A stretch of DNA of 64,000 bases from Heloderma charlesbogerti (taxonomy: Eukaryota > Chordata > Lepidosauria > Squamata > Helodermatidae): the NCBI GenBank assembly GCA_026122225.1, contig JANEZZ010001904.1, forward strand, positions 1,054,001 through 1,118,000, read 5' to 3'. Both the position numbers and the translations under genes were made by a program. The notes beneath the pieces are model-generated. The model was not told where the DNA came from. It did no database searches and saw nothing but the letters and a program-made list of their open reading frames with translations. Of the stretch, positions 44,157-53,370 are shown piece by piece; the stretch's first letter is position 1; the number at the start of each line of letters is the position of its first letter.

Positions 44157-44290
44157 GGTGCAATCCTATGCATGTTTCGGCAAAGAAGTCCTACAACTCC
44201 CAGCATTCCACAGCCAGCATGGCTAGCTGGGGAATGCTGGGAGTTGTAGGGCTTTTTTTCTGTCTAAATGCCCATAGGATTGGGCCCTAA
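44157..44290. mobile_element. Palindromic MITE (GCAATCCTATGCATGTTT type), copy 2
   Basis: GGTGCAATCCTATGCATGTT with CCTACAACTCCCAGCATTCC at the left; GGAATGCTGGGAGTTGTAGG and TGCCCATAGGATTGGGCCC at the right. Nearly perfect hairpin; homologous to 17,988-18,121. Confidence 0.88.
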
Positions 44291-45075
44291 AGGAGCTTTA
44301 CTAGTTGCCAGTTTGTTTCTAGGCACAATTCAGAGTGCTTCCATTTTTAACCATTGGAGGCTTAAACCCCTGAGCCTTGGGTGTCTCAGGCCCTCTGGCT
44401 CCGCAATCTTTTGGAGAAGCTGTGTTGCGCATGCTATCAATCCCAGTTGTCCAAAATGTGTCAGCAAGATCCAGGGCCATCCTGGATGTGGGACCCTGCA
44501 GTTTGGAGCTAGGGGCATTCACCTAGCTGACCTTCTCTCTCACCCTGTCCTTAAAAAAGCCAGTTCCTCTTTAGAAGGGCTTTCTGTGCTTTTTTGTAGC
44601 AGGGAGGTGGAGAGCTAATTGTTCATGCTGCTATGCTCTTGTTTCTGCCGAAACAAGTTTTAATTGATGGTGATTTGGATTTGACTGTTTGGGTTATGAA
44701 TTTTAGTGTGAGCTGCTTTTGAATAGGGATGGGTGAACTCACCGTAGCTCACCAGTTCCCCCACTGGCCGCCTGACCCTGCTCGCTGCACAGTCCACTAC
44801 AACACTTGTAGTGTTGCGTAAATGCCCCCTTTATGGCTGCCATTTGCATAAATGGTTATTTATGAAAAAGGCTGAGCCACCATATTTATGCAAAATGGCG
44901 GCTTGGCAAGGGACTGGGCGGCTGCATGCTTGCCCAACTTGGCATTTGGGGGTAAAGCCGGCAAGAAATTGCTGAGTTTCGAGCCCCAACCAGATGCCTG
45001 TGCCATCCCTAGCTTTGGAAGCCAACTGAGGGCTAATAGGCAGGATATAATTTATTTTAGAATGAATAAATAAAT
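44291..45075 (+). mobile_element. L2-group LINE 3' end, split by hAT-like element 12
   Basis: GGAGCTTTACTAGTTGCCAG through GCACAATTCAGAGTGCTTCC corresponds to the ELHWLPV/RFRVLVL region, followed by a T-rich 3' UTR ending GGCAGGATATAATTTATTTT and AATAAATAAATG. The element at 44,724-45,011 interrupts the UTR at GAGCTGCTTTTGAA / GCTTTGGAAGCC. Confidence 0.8.
44724..45011. mobile_element. hAT-like element 12 (288 bp), inserted in L2
   Basis: Starts TAGGGATGGGTGAACTCACC and ends CAGATGCCTGTGCCATCCCTA. Flanks GCTTTTGAA and GCTTTGGAA share 8 of 9 bases. The core has AAATGGCGGC and its inverses around a CATTTGCATAAATGG hairpin. Closest in ends to element 10. Confidence 0.82.
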
Positions 45076-45764
45076 GTTCAATTTAGAGCACATGTATCTA
45101 ATGCATTGTACGCAAATAAATAAATGGTGAAATAAAAAGCTATAACCTAAATTCTGATTTTGCTGAAGAAATGGGTAAGCAATAGCCAGCCACCAAAAAT
45201 GTGTTTTTGCACCGGGCAACTAACCTTAATGCGTTCCTAGCCCTTTGGGCAGAGCTTTTTTTTTTCTAATTCGATATCTGCCTTACTTTCAGCCTGAAGA
45301 ATGCCATGCACTTGAGGCTGCCTTGTTCATTTAAAATGTGAAGCAAATAATTCAGATTCTACATGTTAGGTGTGTTGAGCAGGTGCTTTGAAGCCCAAAG
45401 GACTTCCAGGTTATCTAGGATTCAGAGCGTGTGCGTGATTCCAAACTCAAGCCTCCCAACAGCTCTCAGTCAACAAGCAGACTGCCCGGATCAATTCAGA
45501 AGTTAATGACTTTACTAACATTTAAGAATGTTAGAAACCATATCAGAAAGAACAGGAATGATTTTTATAAGGAGTAAGGTTACCATCTGCTAAGCTTGAT
45601 ACAAATGAACAAAGAAAGAGAAGTAATAATGAGAGAGAACATAAATTCAATAACTAGAAATAAGACACATTTTAATTAAAGTAACCCAACTTCTCTCAGC
45701 ACTTGGCAAAATAAGACTTTGAAGTTACATTTCAGTAGCAAGAATAAAAGATTAACAGTGCAAA
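45076..45764. other. Unassigned AT-rich DNA
   Basis: No gene or repeat family recognised. Confidence 0.4.
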
Positions 45765-45905
45765 CGTATGCTTGTTTACTTGGAAGTATGTCCTACTGAT
45801 TTTAGTGGGACCTAAGTGACAATCCTGTGCTCACATCCCTGGAAGTACACCCCACTGAATATAGTGGGACTTACTTTTGAGTAAATATGCATAGGATTGC
45901 TCTGC
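45765..45905. repeat. Dispersed repeat, two units of TTACTTxxGAGTAxxxATGCATAGG type
   Basis: ACTTGGAAGTATGTCCTACT and GATTTTAGTGGGACCTAAGT are followed by GGAAGTACACCCCACTGAAT, AGTGGGACTTACTTTTGAGT and ATGCATAGGATTGCTCTGCC. This is a direct duplication of one reptilian motif. Confidence 0.7.
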
Positions 45906-46059
45906 CTCTTTCTAGTGCGCATAGGGTTGTAGCCTCAAACATACTCTGTCATAATTTGTACAGAGCCAAATCGCAAGATAGTGGTCTAAATGGCCAAAAG
46001 GTATACCAGAGGCAACAGAAAATAGGTGATGGGAGGTGAAGTACCTAGAGCACCCGTCC

Positions 46060-47045
46060 CTACTCTGGTGCCCTCCGGGTGTTTTGGACTGCAATTCCCG
46101 GGATTCCTGAACATTAGCCAAGCTGTTTGGGGCTGATGGGTGTTGAATAGGGATGTACGAAAGTCATTTACCTTTCCGCGGATTATGTTGATGGTGGGCG
46201 GGGAGGCGTTCCATCCTTCCCCCCGGAATCCTCAATGGGGGGGGAGGCGATCCGTTCCTCCCCCCGGAATCCTCCACGGCTGGCTGTGCTCCGCGGCAGC
46301 TCCGCAGAGCAGCTGGCCAGGCCCAGCCCAGCCCAGAGCCGCCTGCAGCCGGATTTCCGGCCGCGGAGGGCTCTGGGAAAAAAACAAACAAACCGCGTAT
46401 GCAAATGGCAGCGGCTACGGCCGCTGCCATTTGCGTTCCTTATTTTTGGCCATCTGAATCTACGTAAATCTTTACGTAGGCTAAAACGGGGAATCAAAAA
46501 GGGACGCAAATAGCGCCTGCTACGCTATTTGCATTCCCCTTTATTTTCGCCGTCATAGTCTATGTAAATATTTATGTAGATTAAGACAGCCAAAAATAAG
46601 GAACGCAAATGGCGGCGGCCGTAGCCCCTGCCATTTGTGTACGCTTTTTTTTTTTTAACCCAGCCACGATAGGCTATGTAAATCTTTACGTAGCCTATCA
46701 CGTCGGTTTTTTTGTTTTTAACCCAGCCATGATAGGCTACGTAAATCTTTACATAGCCTATCACGTCATTTTTTGTTTGTTTTACAAGACAAATGGTTGC
46801 GGCAGCCGGTCGGAAGACCAGCCGCCGCCGCCACCGGAGCCGCTGCCACCCAGAAGATCCGCCCCAGGTACGTCTCGTCCCAGGGAGGATCCCCGGGGGG
46901 GTAGGGGGGTGGCGGGCTGTTCCGCCACAGATTTCGGGGGGCCGAATGCACTGGCATTCGGCCTCACCGAGATCCGTAGCGGAATTCTCTGACATCCCTA
47001 GAGTTGAAGTCCAAAATATCTGGAGGGCACCAGGTTGGGGATGCT
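46060..47045. mobile_element. Short palindromic MITE, copy 6, split by element 13
   Basis: CTGGTGCCCTCCGGGTGTTT at 46,067-46,087 and, after the insertion, ATATCTGGAGGGCACCAGGT (47,017-47,037) are the two arms. They are continuous once 46,148-47,000 and one duplication are removed. Confidence 0.85.
46148..47000. mobile_element. Palindrome-core hAT-like element 13
   Basis: Starts TAGGGATGTACGAAAGTCAT and ends GAATTCTCTGACATCCCTA, flanked by GTGTTGAA (46140-46147) and GAGTTGAA (47001-47008). Contents: G/C-rich block, CAAATGGCAGCGGC hairpin (near 46,400-46,440), CTACGTAAATCTTTACGTAG (46455-46487), an AAATAGCG/CTACGCTATTT centre near 46,519, the TCTATGTAAATATTTATGTA palindrome (46552-46587), CAAATGGCGGCGGCC hairpin, two 36-bp GATAGGCTA palindromes (about 46666-46701 and 46729-46764) and the GGCCGAATGCACTGGCATTC hairpin. 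Donor-like sites are degraded (AGGTAAAT, AGGTACGT). Confidence 0.93.
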
Positions 47046-47295
47046 TGACTTAGGTGATTGGGGTGTGTGTGTCACATTTAAAAAATTGTGGCATATGAGT
47101 AATCTCATTGCTGGAACCTCATGGAACATGACACCACCAGGCTACACACGTTCTCTGAGGTGATTTGTGCAAACATAGCAGCAAGATTTCTACCCACCAC
47201 ACTTGCATGAATAGCCAACAGAAAGCTACACACTCTCCCATTGGCTCATACCTTATTTCCTCCATGCAGCTCTGGCCATGAGACTTCATCATTTC
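47046..47295. other. Unassigned DNA
   Basis: Nothing recognised. Confidence 0.4.
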
Positions 47296-47365
47296 ATTCA
47301 TTCATTTATTATATTGCTATACCGCCCCATAACCAAAGCTCTCTGGGCGGTTCACAAAATGGCAG
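47296..47365 (-). mobile_element. L2-group LINE 3' tail
   Basis: ATTCATTCATTTATTATATT, ACCGCCCCATAACCAAAGCT and CTCTGGGCGGTTCACAAAAT are the inverse of the L2 terminal sequence. Confidence 0.85.
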
Positions 47366-47479
47366 CACTTGGCAGCATGGAAGATTTTAGTGCTCATTAA
47401 CTGGGTCTTTGTTACAGAAATGTATGTCCATGTCTGAGAAGACCATGTCATTGCCATGTGACCATTCTAAGCACTCTTC

Positions 47480-48446
47480 CGTGAACTAGCACATATTTTG
47501 TGCAGATATACAGCACTTATTTATTAATTTTATTTATTTGTGATTTTTATGTACTGCTAAATATAATAAAAGCCCTAAGCGGTTCACATATAAATATTAA
47601 AATCACTTTTAAAATACAATATTAACCATTCCAATTACAATACAAGGAGCTTTAAGATGGAACGTCATGATTACTTTAATTACAAGCCAGGGAAAGTGTG
47701 GGTGAACAAGTGTGTTTTCAGGAGGCGTTTGAAAGATGCCACATTTTCTGCCTCCCAAACTGCATGGGAAAAGGTTTTCCAAAATGTGGGTGCCACTACA
47801 GAGAAGGCCTGCCATTGAGGGATTATGTGGGGACATTCTGTTAATTTTGGAATGACCCACAAGGTCACCTAGGTATAAATAAGGGAAGTGGTCTGCTAGA
47901 CATCCTGGTCCCAAGTTGTTTAGGGCTTTGTATGACAATAACCTAACCTTGAACAAGGCTCGTTAACTAATAGGCAGGCAGCCAGTGCAATTCTTTTAAC
48001 CCAGATGTTATGTGAGCAGAGCTGGGTGTCCCAGTGAGTGCCCTTGCTGCTGTATTCTGCACTAGCTGCAGCTTCTGAACCAGGCACAGGGGCATCCCCA
48101 CAGAGAGGACATTACAGCAGTCAAATCGAGAGGTTACCAGTGCGTGGATCACTGTGGCTAGGCTATCCCTATCCAGGAACAGGTGTCGCTGGTGTACCAA
48201 CTGAAGTTGGTAATTTGCGCTCCAGGCCACCAAGGTCATCTGGGCCTCCAGTGACGGAGATGGATCCAGGAGTACCCCCGAACTACGTACCTGCTCCAGA
48301 GAGAGTGCAACCCCATCAAGACCAGGCAAACAGCGCAATTGCCAGACCTGGGAACTACCAACCCATAGGATCTCTGTCTTGCCAGGATTCAGCTTCAGTT
48401 TATTAGCCCTCATCCAAGCCATAACTGCATCCAGGCACCGGTTCAT
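47480..48446 (-). mobile_element. L2-group LINE 3' third, partly open
   Basis: The minus strand 47967-48446 stays open for 159 residues: NKLKLNPGKTEILWVGSS, VRSSGVLLDPSPSLEAQMTL, LVTSRFDCCNVLSVGMP, LQLVQNTAARALTGT, LKELHWLPA. This covers the end of the RT and the C-terminal domain. Beyond a stop it continues as FKVRLLSYKALNNLGPGCLA (47609-47956). The 3' UTR (AGCGGTTCACATATAA) reaches 47,480. A more divergent subfamily than the 31 and 50 kb copies. Confidence 0.9.
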
Positions 48447-48599
48447 TTAAATACACCTGTGGGGAAAGGTGACACTGGCGATGCTTCTTTTTCTTAATTC
48501 CTCTTTTATATTTGTTCATAGGAGGGTGGGGGGGAGAGAATAACCTGTTCCTAGTTTACCTATGTGAATGCCTTCTCCCACATGAACTCCTTTGGACCC

Positions 48600-48700
48600 T
48601 ATGAACTCCTATGTGAACTCCTTTGGATCCTATGGTTTGTTTTAATTTCTGTGGCCCTCCCAGAGAGCTTCAGCTATTGGGCAGTATGGAGGTTATATCT
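48600..48700 (+). mobile_element. L2-group LINE 3' tail remnant
   Basis: GTTTTAATTTCTGTGGCCCT, CCCAGAGAGCTTCAGCTATT and GGGCAGTATGGAGG match the L2 terminus. Confidence 0.7.
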
Positions 48701-49294
48701 TGTGAAACAGAGCAGGTTGTTTCCTGTAATCTGCACTTGTAGAATGGTCTCTCCAGGGAGCTCCCATCAGGCTGCCTAGCTGGGTAGCTGAAAGGAGATT
48801 ATTGTTTGTTCAGGCATTTTAAATAACTATATCCATTCTGTGTTCAACCTAGTATAGGAATGGGAATGGCTGGGCCTGCAGAAGTCAAAATGCAAAGAGA
48901 AACTATTTTTTTCTTCAAAGGCTTAAACCCTAGATACTCACAGTGAACTCATTCTCCAGGACTGGATCTTTATTTAGCCAAAATGGCACCATCCACAGAC
49001 TTGTGGGAAATCCAAGGTTTGCAGAAGTAGAAAAAAAGGACAAACATCTTTTGAGGATGGGAAATGCTACTGGGAGGGGGGAGGATCCCCCCCACCCCAA
49101 CAGCCCAATGAGGACAGAGCATGGGCAGAAAATGATGGCTGACTGTTGGGGTGGGGTGAGAGGGAATAGGAAGGTGTATCCTGGAAGAGGGCATGGCTAG
49201 TTGGCTACAACATTGAACAGAAACACTCCGCACTGCAACATTCTGTTGCAGGTCTCACTTTTCAACACAATTCCCTAAGGTTTTGTGTACTCAG
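48701..49294. other. Unassigned DNA
   Basis: No gene or named repeat; G-rich near 49,070-49,090. Confidence 0.4.
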
Positions 49295-49415
49295 GTTTGA
49301 GTATTCCTGGGTTTCAGGCAGGATTCTTTCCTAGCCCTGCCTGGAGAAGCTGGGGATTGAAGCTGGGACCTTTGGTATGCAAAGCAGGTGCTCCATTGCT
49401 TAGCTCTGGCCCCAT
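49295..49415 (-). mobile_element. tRNA-derived SINE head, copy 2
   Basis: CTAGCCCTGCCTGGAGAAGC, TGGGGATTGAAGCTGGGACC and TATGCAAAGCAGGTGCTCCA match copy 1 at 39.7 kb in inverse tRNA order; diverged. Confidence 0.72.
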
Positions 49416-49784
49416 CCACTTTCTGTAATGAAAGCTGTTTAATAGGCAAAGGCATCCATCCTTAATGTACCTAGTAGGATGTCACTTTCCCCTCAAGCAT
49501 TTGATTTACTGAAGCAGAAGCCATTTAGATAAAGAACCTGCAACTGGAAATGGTTTTCTTTATTTTCTTACTTCAAGAATCCACTGAAATATTTAATAAA
49601 TCAAATGTCACTTCCAGTTAATTATTTCTGGACATATATTAAAGCCAAGAGACAAGCTGCTGTGTGTGCAGAAAAAGGATCTCTGTTAATGGGCAAATGC
49701 CTACGTGTCCAGAAATCTGGTTCCTTCGCAAGGACCCAGAACCCTTGGGAAGTTACAGTTTGGTAGAGGGTAAGGTAGGGTGGC

Positions 49785-50175
49785 CATAGGTCCTCTTTTA
49801 CAGAGGATAGTCTTCTACTTGAAGAGCTACTAGAGGACCGTCCTCTGTTTGAAGGCATCCTCAGTTTGAAAGGCTGTCCAGTCCAATTCCAGTTTAAAGA
49901 CAAAGAACCATAAGACCTGTTGCCCATTGACAGTTAGCACCTGGACAGCAGACTGAGCAGGCCAGCACACAAGTCACCTGATTGTAGTCTTCCACGCTAT
50001 GGTGAGATGTTCTGTATTTCTATTTCTATTTAAATTTTAATAATAATAATAATTTCTAAATTTGCATCTATACATATCAATTAGCGTATGCAATTCTTAT
50101 GCAATTCAGTGTCTTCTTTTGTCCTCTTTTTTAGTGATGTATTTCTTCTTTTTTGGCAGTTCGTAAGTAGCCCCC
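49785..50175. repeat. Dispersed repeat shared with 58.9-59.3 kb (copy 1)
   Basis: TAGGGTGGCCATAGG, AATTCCAGTTTAAAGACAAA, GTTAGCACCTGGACAGCAGA, TAGTCTTCCACGCTATGGTG, GTATTTCTATTTAAA and GTGTCTTCTTTTGTCCTC align in order with 58,893-59,285. The ends TGGCCA...TGGCCAC hint at terminal inversion, so a hAT-type MITE is possible. Confidence 0.65.
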
Positions 50176-50296
50176 TTAACTGGTCCCTGAAACTGATGCA
50201 TATTTTTATAGGCAAGTACCAGTGCCTTGTATTGGTCCTGGAAACAAACAAAACAGCCAGTCAGGTTGATATAAACTGGGGGCTGATATGTTATCA

Positions 50297-50410
50297 TTGG
50301 GCCTGTTCACACATCACACTAAGCCATGGTGGGTTAATGCACGTGGAGCTTAGCGATGTGTGCAGGCAGCCATTTTGCTTATTCAAGCCACGATGGTGGC
50401 TTGTGTCATG
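50297..50410. mobile_element. MITE left half, split by L2
   Basis: TCACACATCACACTAAGCCA, TGGTGGGTTAATGCACG and CAAGCCACGATGGTGGCTTG. The second half at 51,723-51,870 contains CAACCCACCATGGCTTA and AAGCCACGGTGGGCTGC, inverse to the first. Confidence 0.6.
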
Positions 50411-51722
50411 TATTATTATTATTATTAAATTTATTAATCGCCCATCTGGCTGGTCACCCAGCCACTCTGGGCGATGTACAACATACAATAAAACAGTTTA
50501 AAACAATAAAATTCTACAATAAAAACATTTTCTAAAATACCCTAACCCACCCCAAATGCCTGCCTGAACAACCACGTTTTTAATGCACGACGGAAGCTCA
50601 TTAAAGAGGGGGCATGATGGAGTTCCCTAGGGAGGGAGTTCCACAGAGTGGGGGCCACCACAGAAAAGGCCCTCTCCCTCATCCCCACCAGTCTAGCTGT
50701 CCTGGCTGATGGGACAGAGAGAAGGCCATCCGAGGCTGATCTTGTTAAGCAGCCTGTCTGGTGCTGCTAGAGGCGCTCCTTAAGATAGGCTGGGCCGGAA
50801 CCATATAGGGTTTTAAATGTCAAAACCAACACCTTGAATTTGGCCCGGAAAACAACTGGTAACCAGTGCAACTCCTTCAGCATTGGAGTGATGTGATCTT
50901 GCCGGCGGCTGCCTTTAATCAGGCGAGCCGCCGCGTTCTGTACCAGCTGCAGTTTCCGAACCGTCTTCAAGGGTAACCCCACGTAGAGTGCATTACAGTA
51001 GTCTAAACGAGAGGAGACCAGGGCATGTACTACCGATGGGAGCAGATGGTCGGGAAGGAAGGGGCGCAGCTGCTGTATCAGATGGAGTTGATACAGCGCT
51101 GTCCGGCTCACAGCTGACACCTGAGCCTCCATGGACAGCTGGGAGTCCAAAATGACCCCCAGGCTGCGGACCTGTTCTTTCAAGGGTAGCCGTACCCCAT
51201 TCAGCACCAGGTCAACATCCCCCAACCTCCTCTTGTCTCTCACCAAAAGTACCTCGGTCTTGTCAGGGTTCAGCTTCAGCTTATTCCTCCCCATCCAGCC
51301 ACTCACCGTCTCCAGACATTTGGACAGGGATTCTACAGCCAACCTTGGTGAAGATTTGAAGGAGAGGTAGAGCTGCGTGTCATCAGCATATTGATGACAC
51401 CGCACCGCAAACCTCCTGATGATAGCCCCCAGCGGCTTCACATAGATGTTAAATAATAGCATCGGGGAGAGGATGGAACCCTGTGGCACCCCACAAGTAA
51501 GTGGCCACGGGTCCGAAACCTCCTCTCCGAGAGCTACCCTCTGGTACCTGCCGAAGAGGAAGGACCGGAACCACAGCAATACGGTGTCTCCAATGCCCAA
51601 CCCCTCCAGGCGGTCCAGGAGGATACCTTGGTCAACGGTATCAAAAGCCGCTGAGAGGTCGAGGAGAACAAGGAAGGAGCATTCACCCCTATCCAGAGGT
51701 GATCCAGAGGAGATGTAAACTT
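50411..51722 (-). mobile_element. L2-group LINE, 5' truncated, recent-looking
   Basis: The 3' end carries a TAT/ATT repeat and CGCCCAGAGTGGCTGGGTGA (inverse at 50,452-50,471). The body encodes most of the RT and C-terminal domain in one frame. The element splits a MITE. No clear target duplication was found. L2 elements copy by target-primed reverse transcription, usually with 5' truncation as here. Confidence 0.93.
50767..51718 (-). pseudogene. L2 reverse transcriptase, long open partial frame
   Basis: The open frame runs 362 residues including about 45 non-L2 residues upstream of the LINE junction. L2 motifs in order: FLVLLDLSAAFDTVDQ, TCGVPQGSILSPMLLFNIYV, CHQYADDTQLYLSF (the YADD catalytic motif intact), GRNKLKLNPDKTEVLLV, VRSLGVILDSQLSMEAQV, SSRLDYCNALYVGLPLK, LQLVQNAAARLI, LKELHWLPVVFRAKFKVLVL. 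It ends at a TAG after YLKERL, but L2-like residues continue beyond it. The start is truncated, so it is not functional on its own. Confidence 0.92.
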
Positions 51723-51870
51723 GGTCAGGGTGGGTTGATGGCATGGTTAACAAATCACCCACAACCCATGCGCCAGTATGTGCCGCAACCCACCATGGCT
51801 TAAATAAGCCACGGTGGGCTGCAGTGATCATGTGAATTGAGTTGCTGTCTTGCAACTAACTTTGGTAAGT
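51723..51870. mobile_element. MITE right half
   Basis: GCATGGTTAACAAATCACCC, CAACCCACCATGGCTTAAAT and GCCACGGTGGGCTGCAG; inverse relation to 50,297-50,410. Confidence 0.55.
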
Positions 51871-52898
51871 CATAATTGGCCACTCTAATAAGGGGTTGTA
51901 GGGAGGTCTTGCAAGCCCCCCTCTCACCCTGGCCTTGTCATGGACCTCCAGACATTGGTGTGTTCCTGATGACATCATCAGGATCATGATGAGACTTGGG
52001 GCTTGAAATGGACCTAGCTTAAAACAAACCGGATCAGGCTCAATACAAAATGAGCCCCAATATATCTTGTTTTAGCCAAGCTGGAGCAGCTGTGGAAGCT
52101 TGCCTATCACTCGGTCTGGGGCTGTGGAATCAGTTACCCACATAGTGGGCAAAGGTGACCAGACCTGGAAGTAGGTTTGCCACCCTGGTCTTTCACAAGT
52201 GCCCAAGAGCACAGATTCAGCTGTCCAATGTGTGCAGTCTTGCTTTGTCAATTTCATTTTCAACCTTTCAGTTGTCAACAGGAGCACCAAAATGGAGAGG
52301 GTAACATACAAGGAAATTGACACAGTGAAACTGCATATAAACTAATCTGAGCACAGGTGCGGGAGGTGGGTGGGAAATAATAAGACAAAAGAGGAACCCA
52401 TTTGTGCAATTCAGAAGCAGCAAAAAAGAAAAGAAAAGAAAGCGAACAAACTTAGTGCACCAAAGCTGGGGGGCGGGAGATATCTTCCACTTGGCAATAT
52501 AATCTACTGTCAAGTGTTGAAGTGACAGTTGTCAGCGTGTCCTCCTCCCTTTCAGCACTTCCCTGTGTCTCCAGCAAGTCCAGAAAGGGGAATTATTGGC
52601 TCCCCCACCCCTTTTTCGCAGATCCTTCTTGGAGCAGTTATTTCTGTTGTACAAATGTCCCGTCTGTTTACTTCCCAGCCTCTAATTATGCACAACTTTA
52701 GAGGCTGTAGAGTAAACGGAGGGAAAATTTGTGAGAGGATTACATTGCCATGTGGGAGATATTGTTCCCCCTCCATTTGGCACCCTTACTTCATTCACAT
52801 CTTTTTCTTGACAACTGAAACATGGAAGGAAATTGACAAGGCAAGACTAGACATGTCGGACAGCTGAATCTGCACTCTTGCAAAAGACCAGGGGACAT

Positions 52899-52899
<1 letters not shown>
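51871..52899. other. Unassigned DNA with a TGACAGTTGTCA site
   Basis: No gene or repeat recognised. 52500-52860 is repeat-free and contains TGACAGTTGTCA (52523-52534), a near-palindrome resembling the TGIF/MEIS-class homeodomain dimer site. Conservation not tested. Confidence 0.35.
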
Positions 52900-52932
<33 letters not shown>

Positions 52933-52971
52933 CGCTCGCTCGCTCGCTCGCTCGCTCTTTCTTTCTTTCTG
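52900..52971. repeat. Compound microsatellite (TTGC)n(TCGC)n(TTTC)n
   Basis: About seven TTGC units, seven CTCG units and four CTTT units follow each other. The CLLA/SLAR-repeat frames here are artefacts. Confidence 0.95.
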
Positions 52972-53370
52972 GACCCCATTTGTGCAAATTTCAAGATCCA
53001 CAAAAAAACAAACAAACAAATGGTTTGCAAATGGTGGGACCTGAAAAAATATGCAAAACGTTTCCGGAAGCAGAAAAAAATTGGCTACAGTCCACTGCTG
53101 CGTACCAGAATGGAAACATTGCAGAATCCCATTGGGCTCAAACAGAACAGAATTTCCAGCATCACACATTCCTGTTCTAAACAATAATAAGAGAAATAAA
53201 AATTTAATCCTAATGCCACTGTCACAGCCAAATAGGTGAAGGAAGAAGGCTCACAAAAAATCCTTCCCAAGCATATTTGTTTTGTATATGTAGAGGGATT
53301 TTTTTTTTAATGGGGAGAGCATTGAAACATGCAGCCATCCACTCTCTGAAATGATACAGTCCAGCAATAC
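52972..53370. other. Unassigned DNA
   Basis: Nothing recognised; AT-rich. Confidence 0.4.

Noticed and set aside
52878..53187. Frames with CLLACLLA and SLARSLAR repeats, and ERASERAS on the other strand
   Set aside because: Pure translation of the compound TTGC/TCGC microsatellite.
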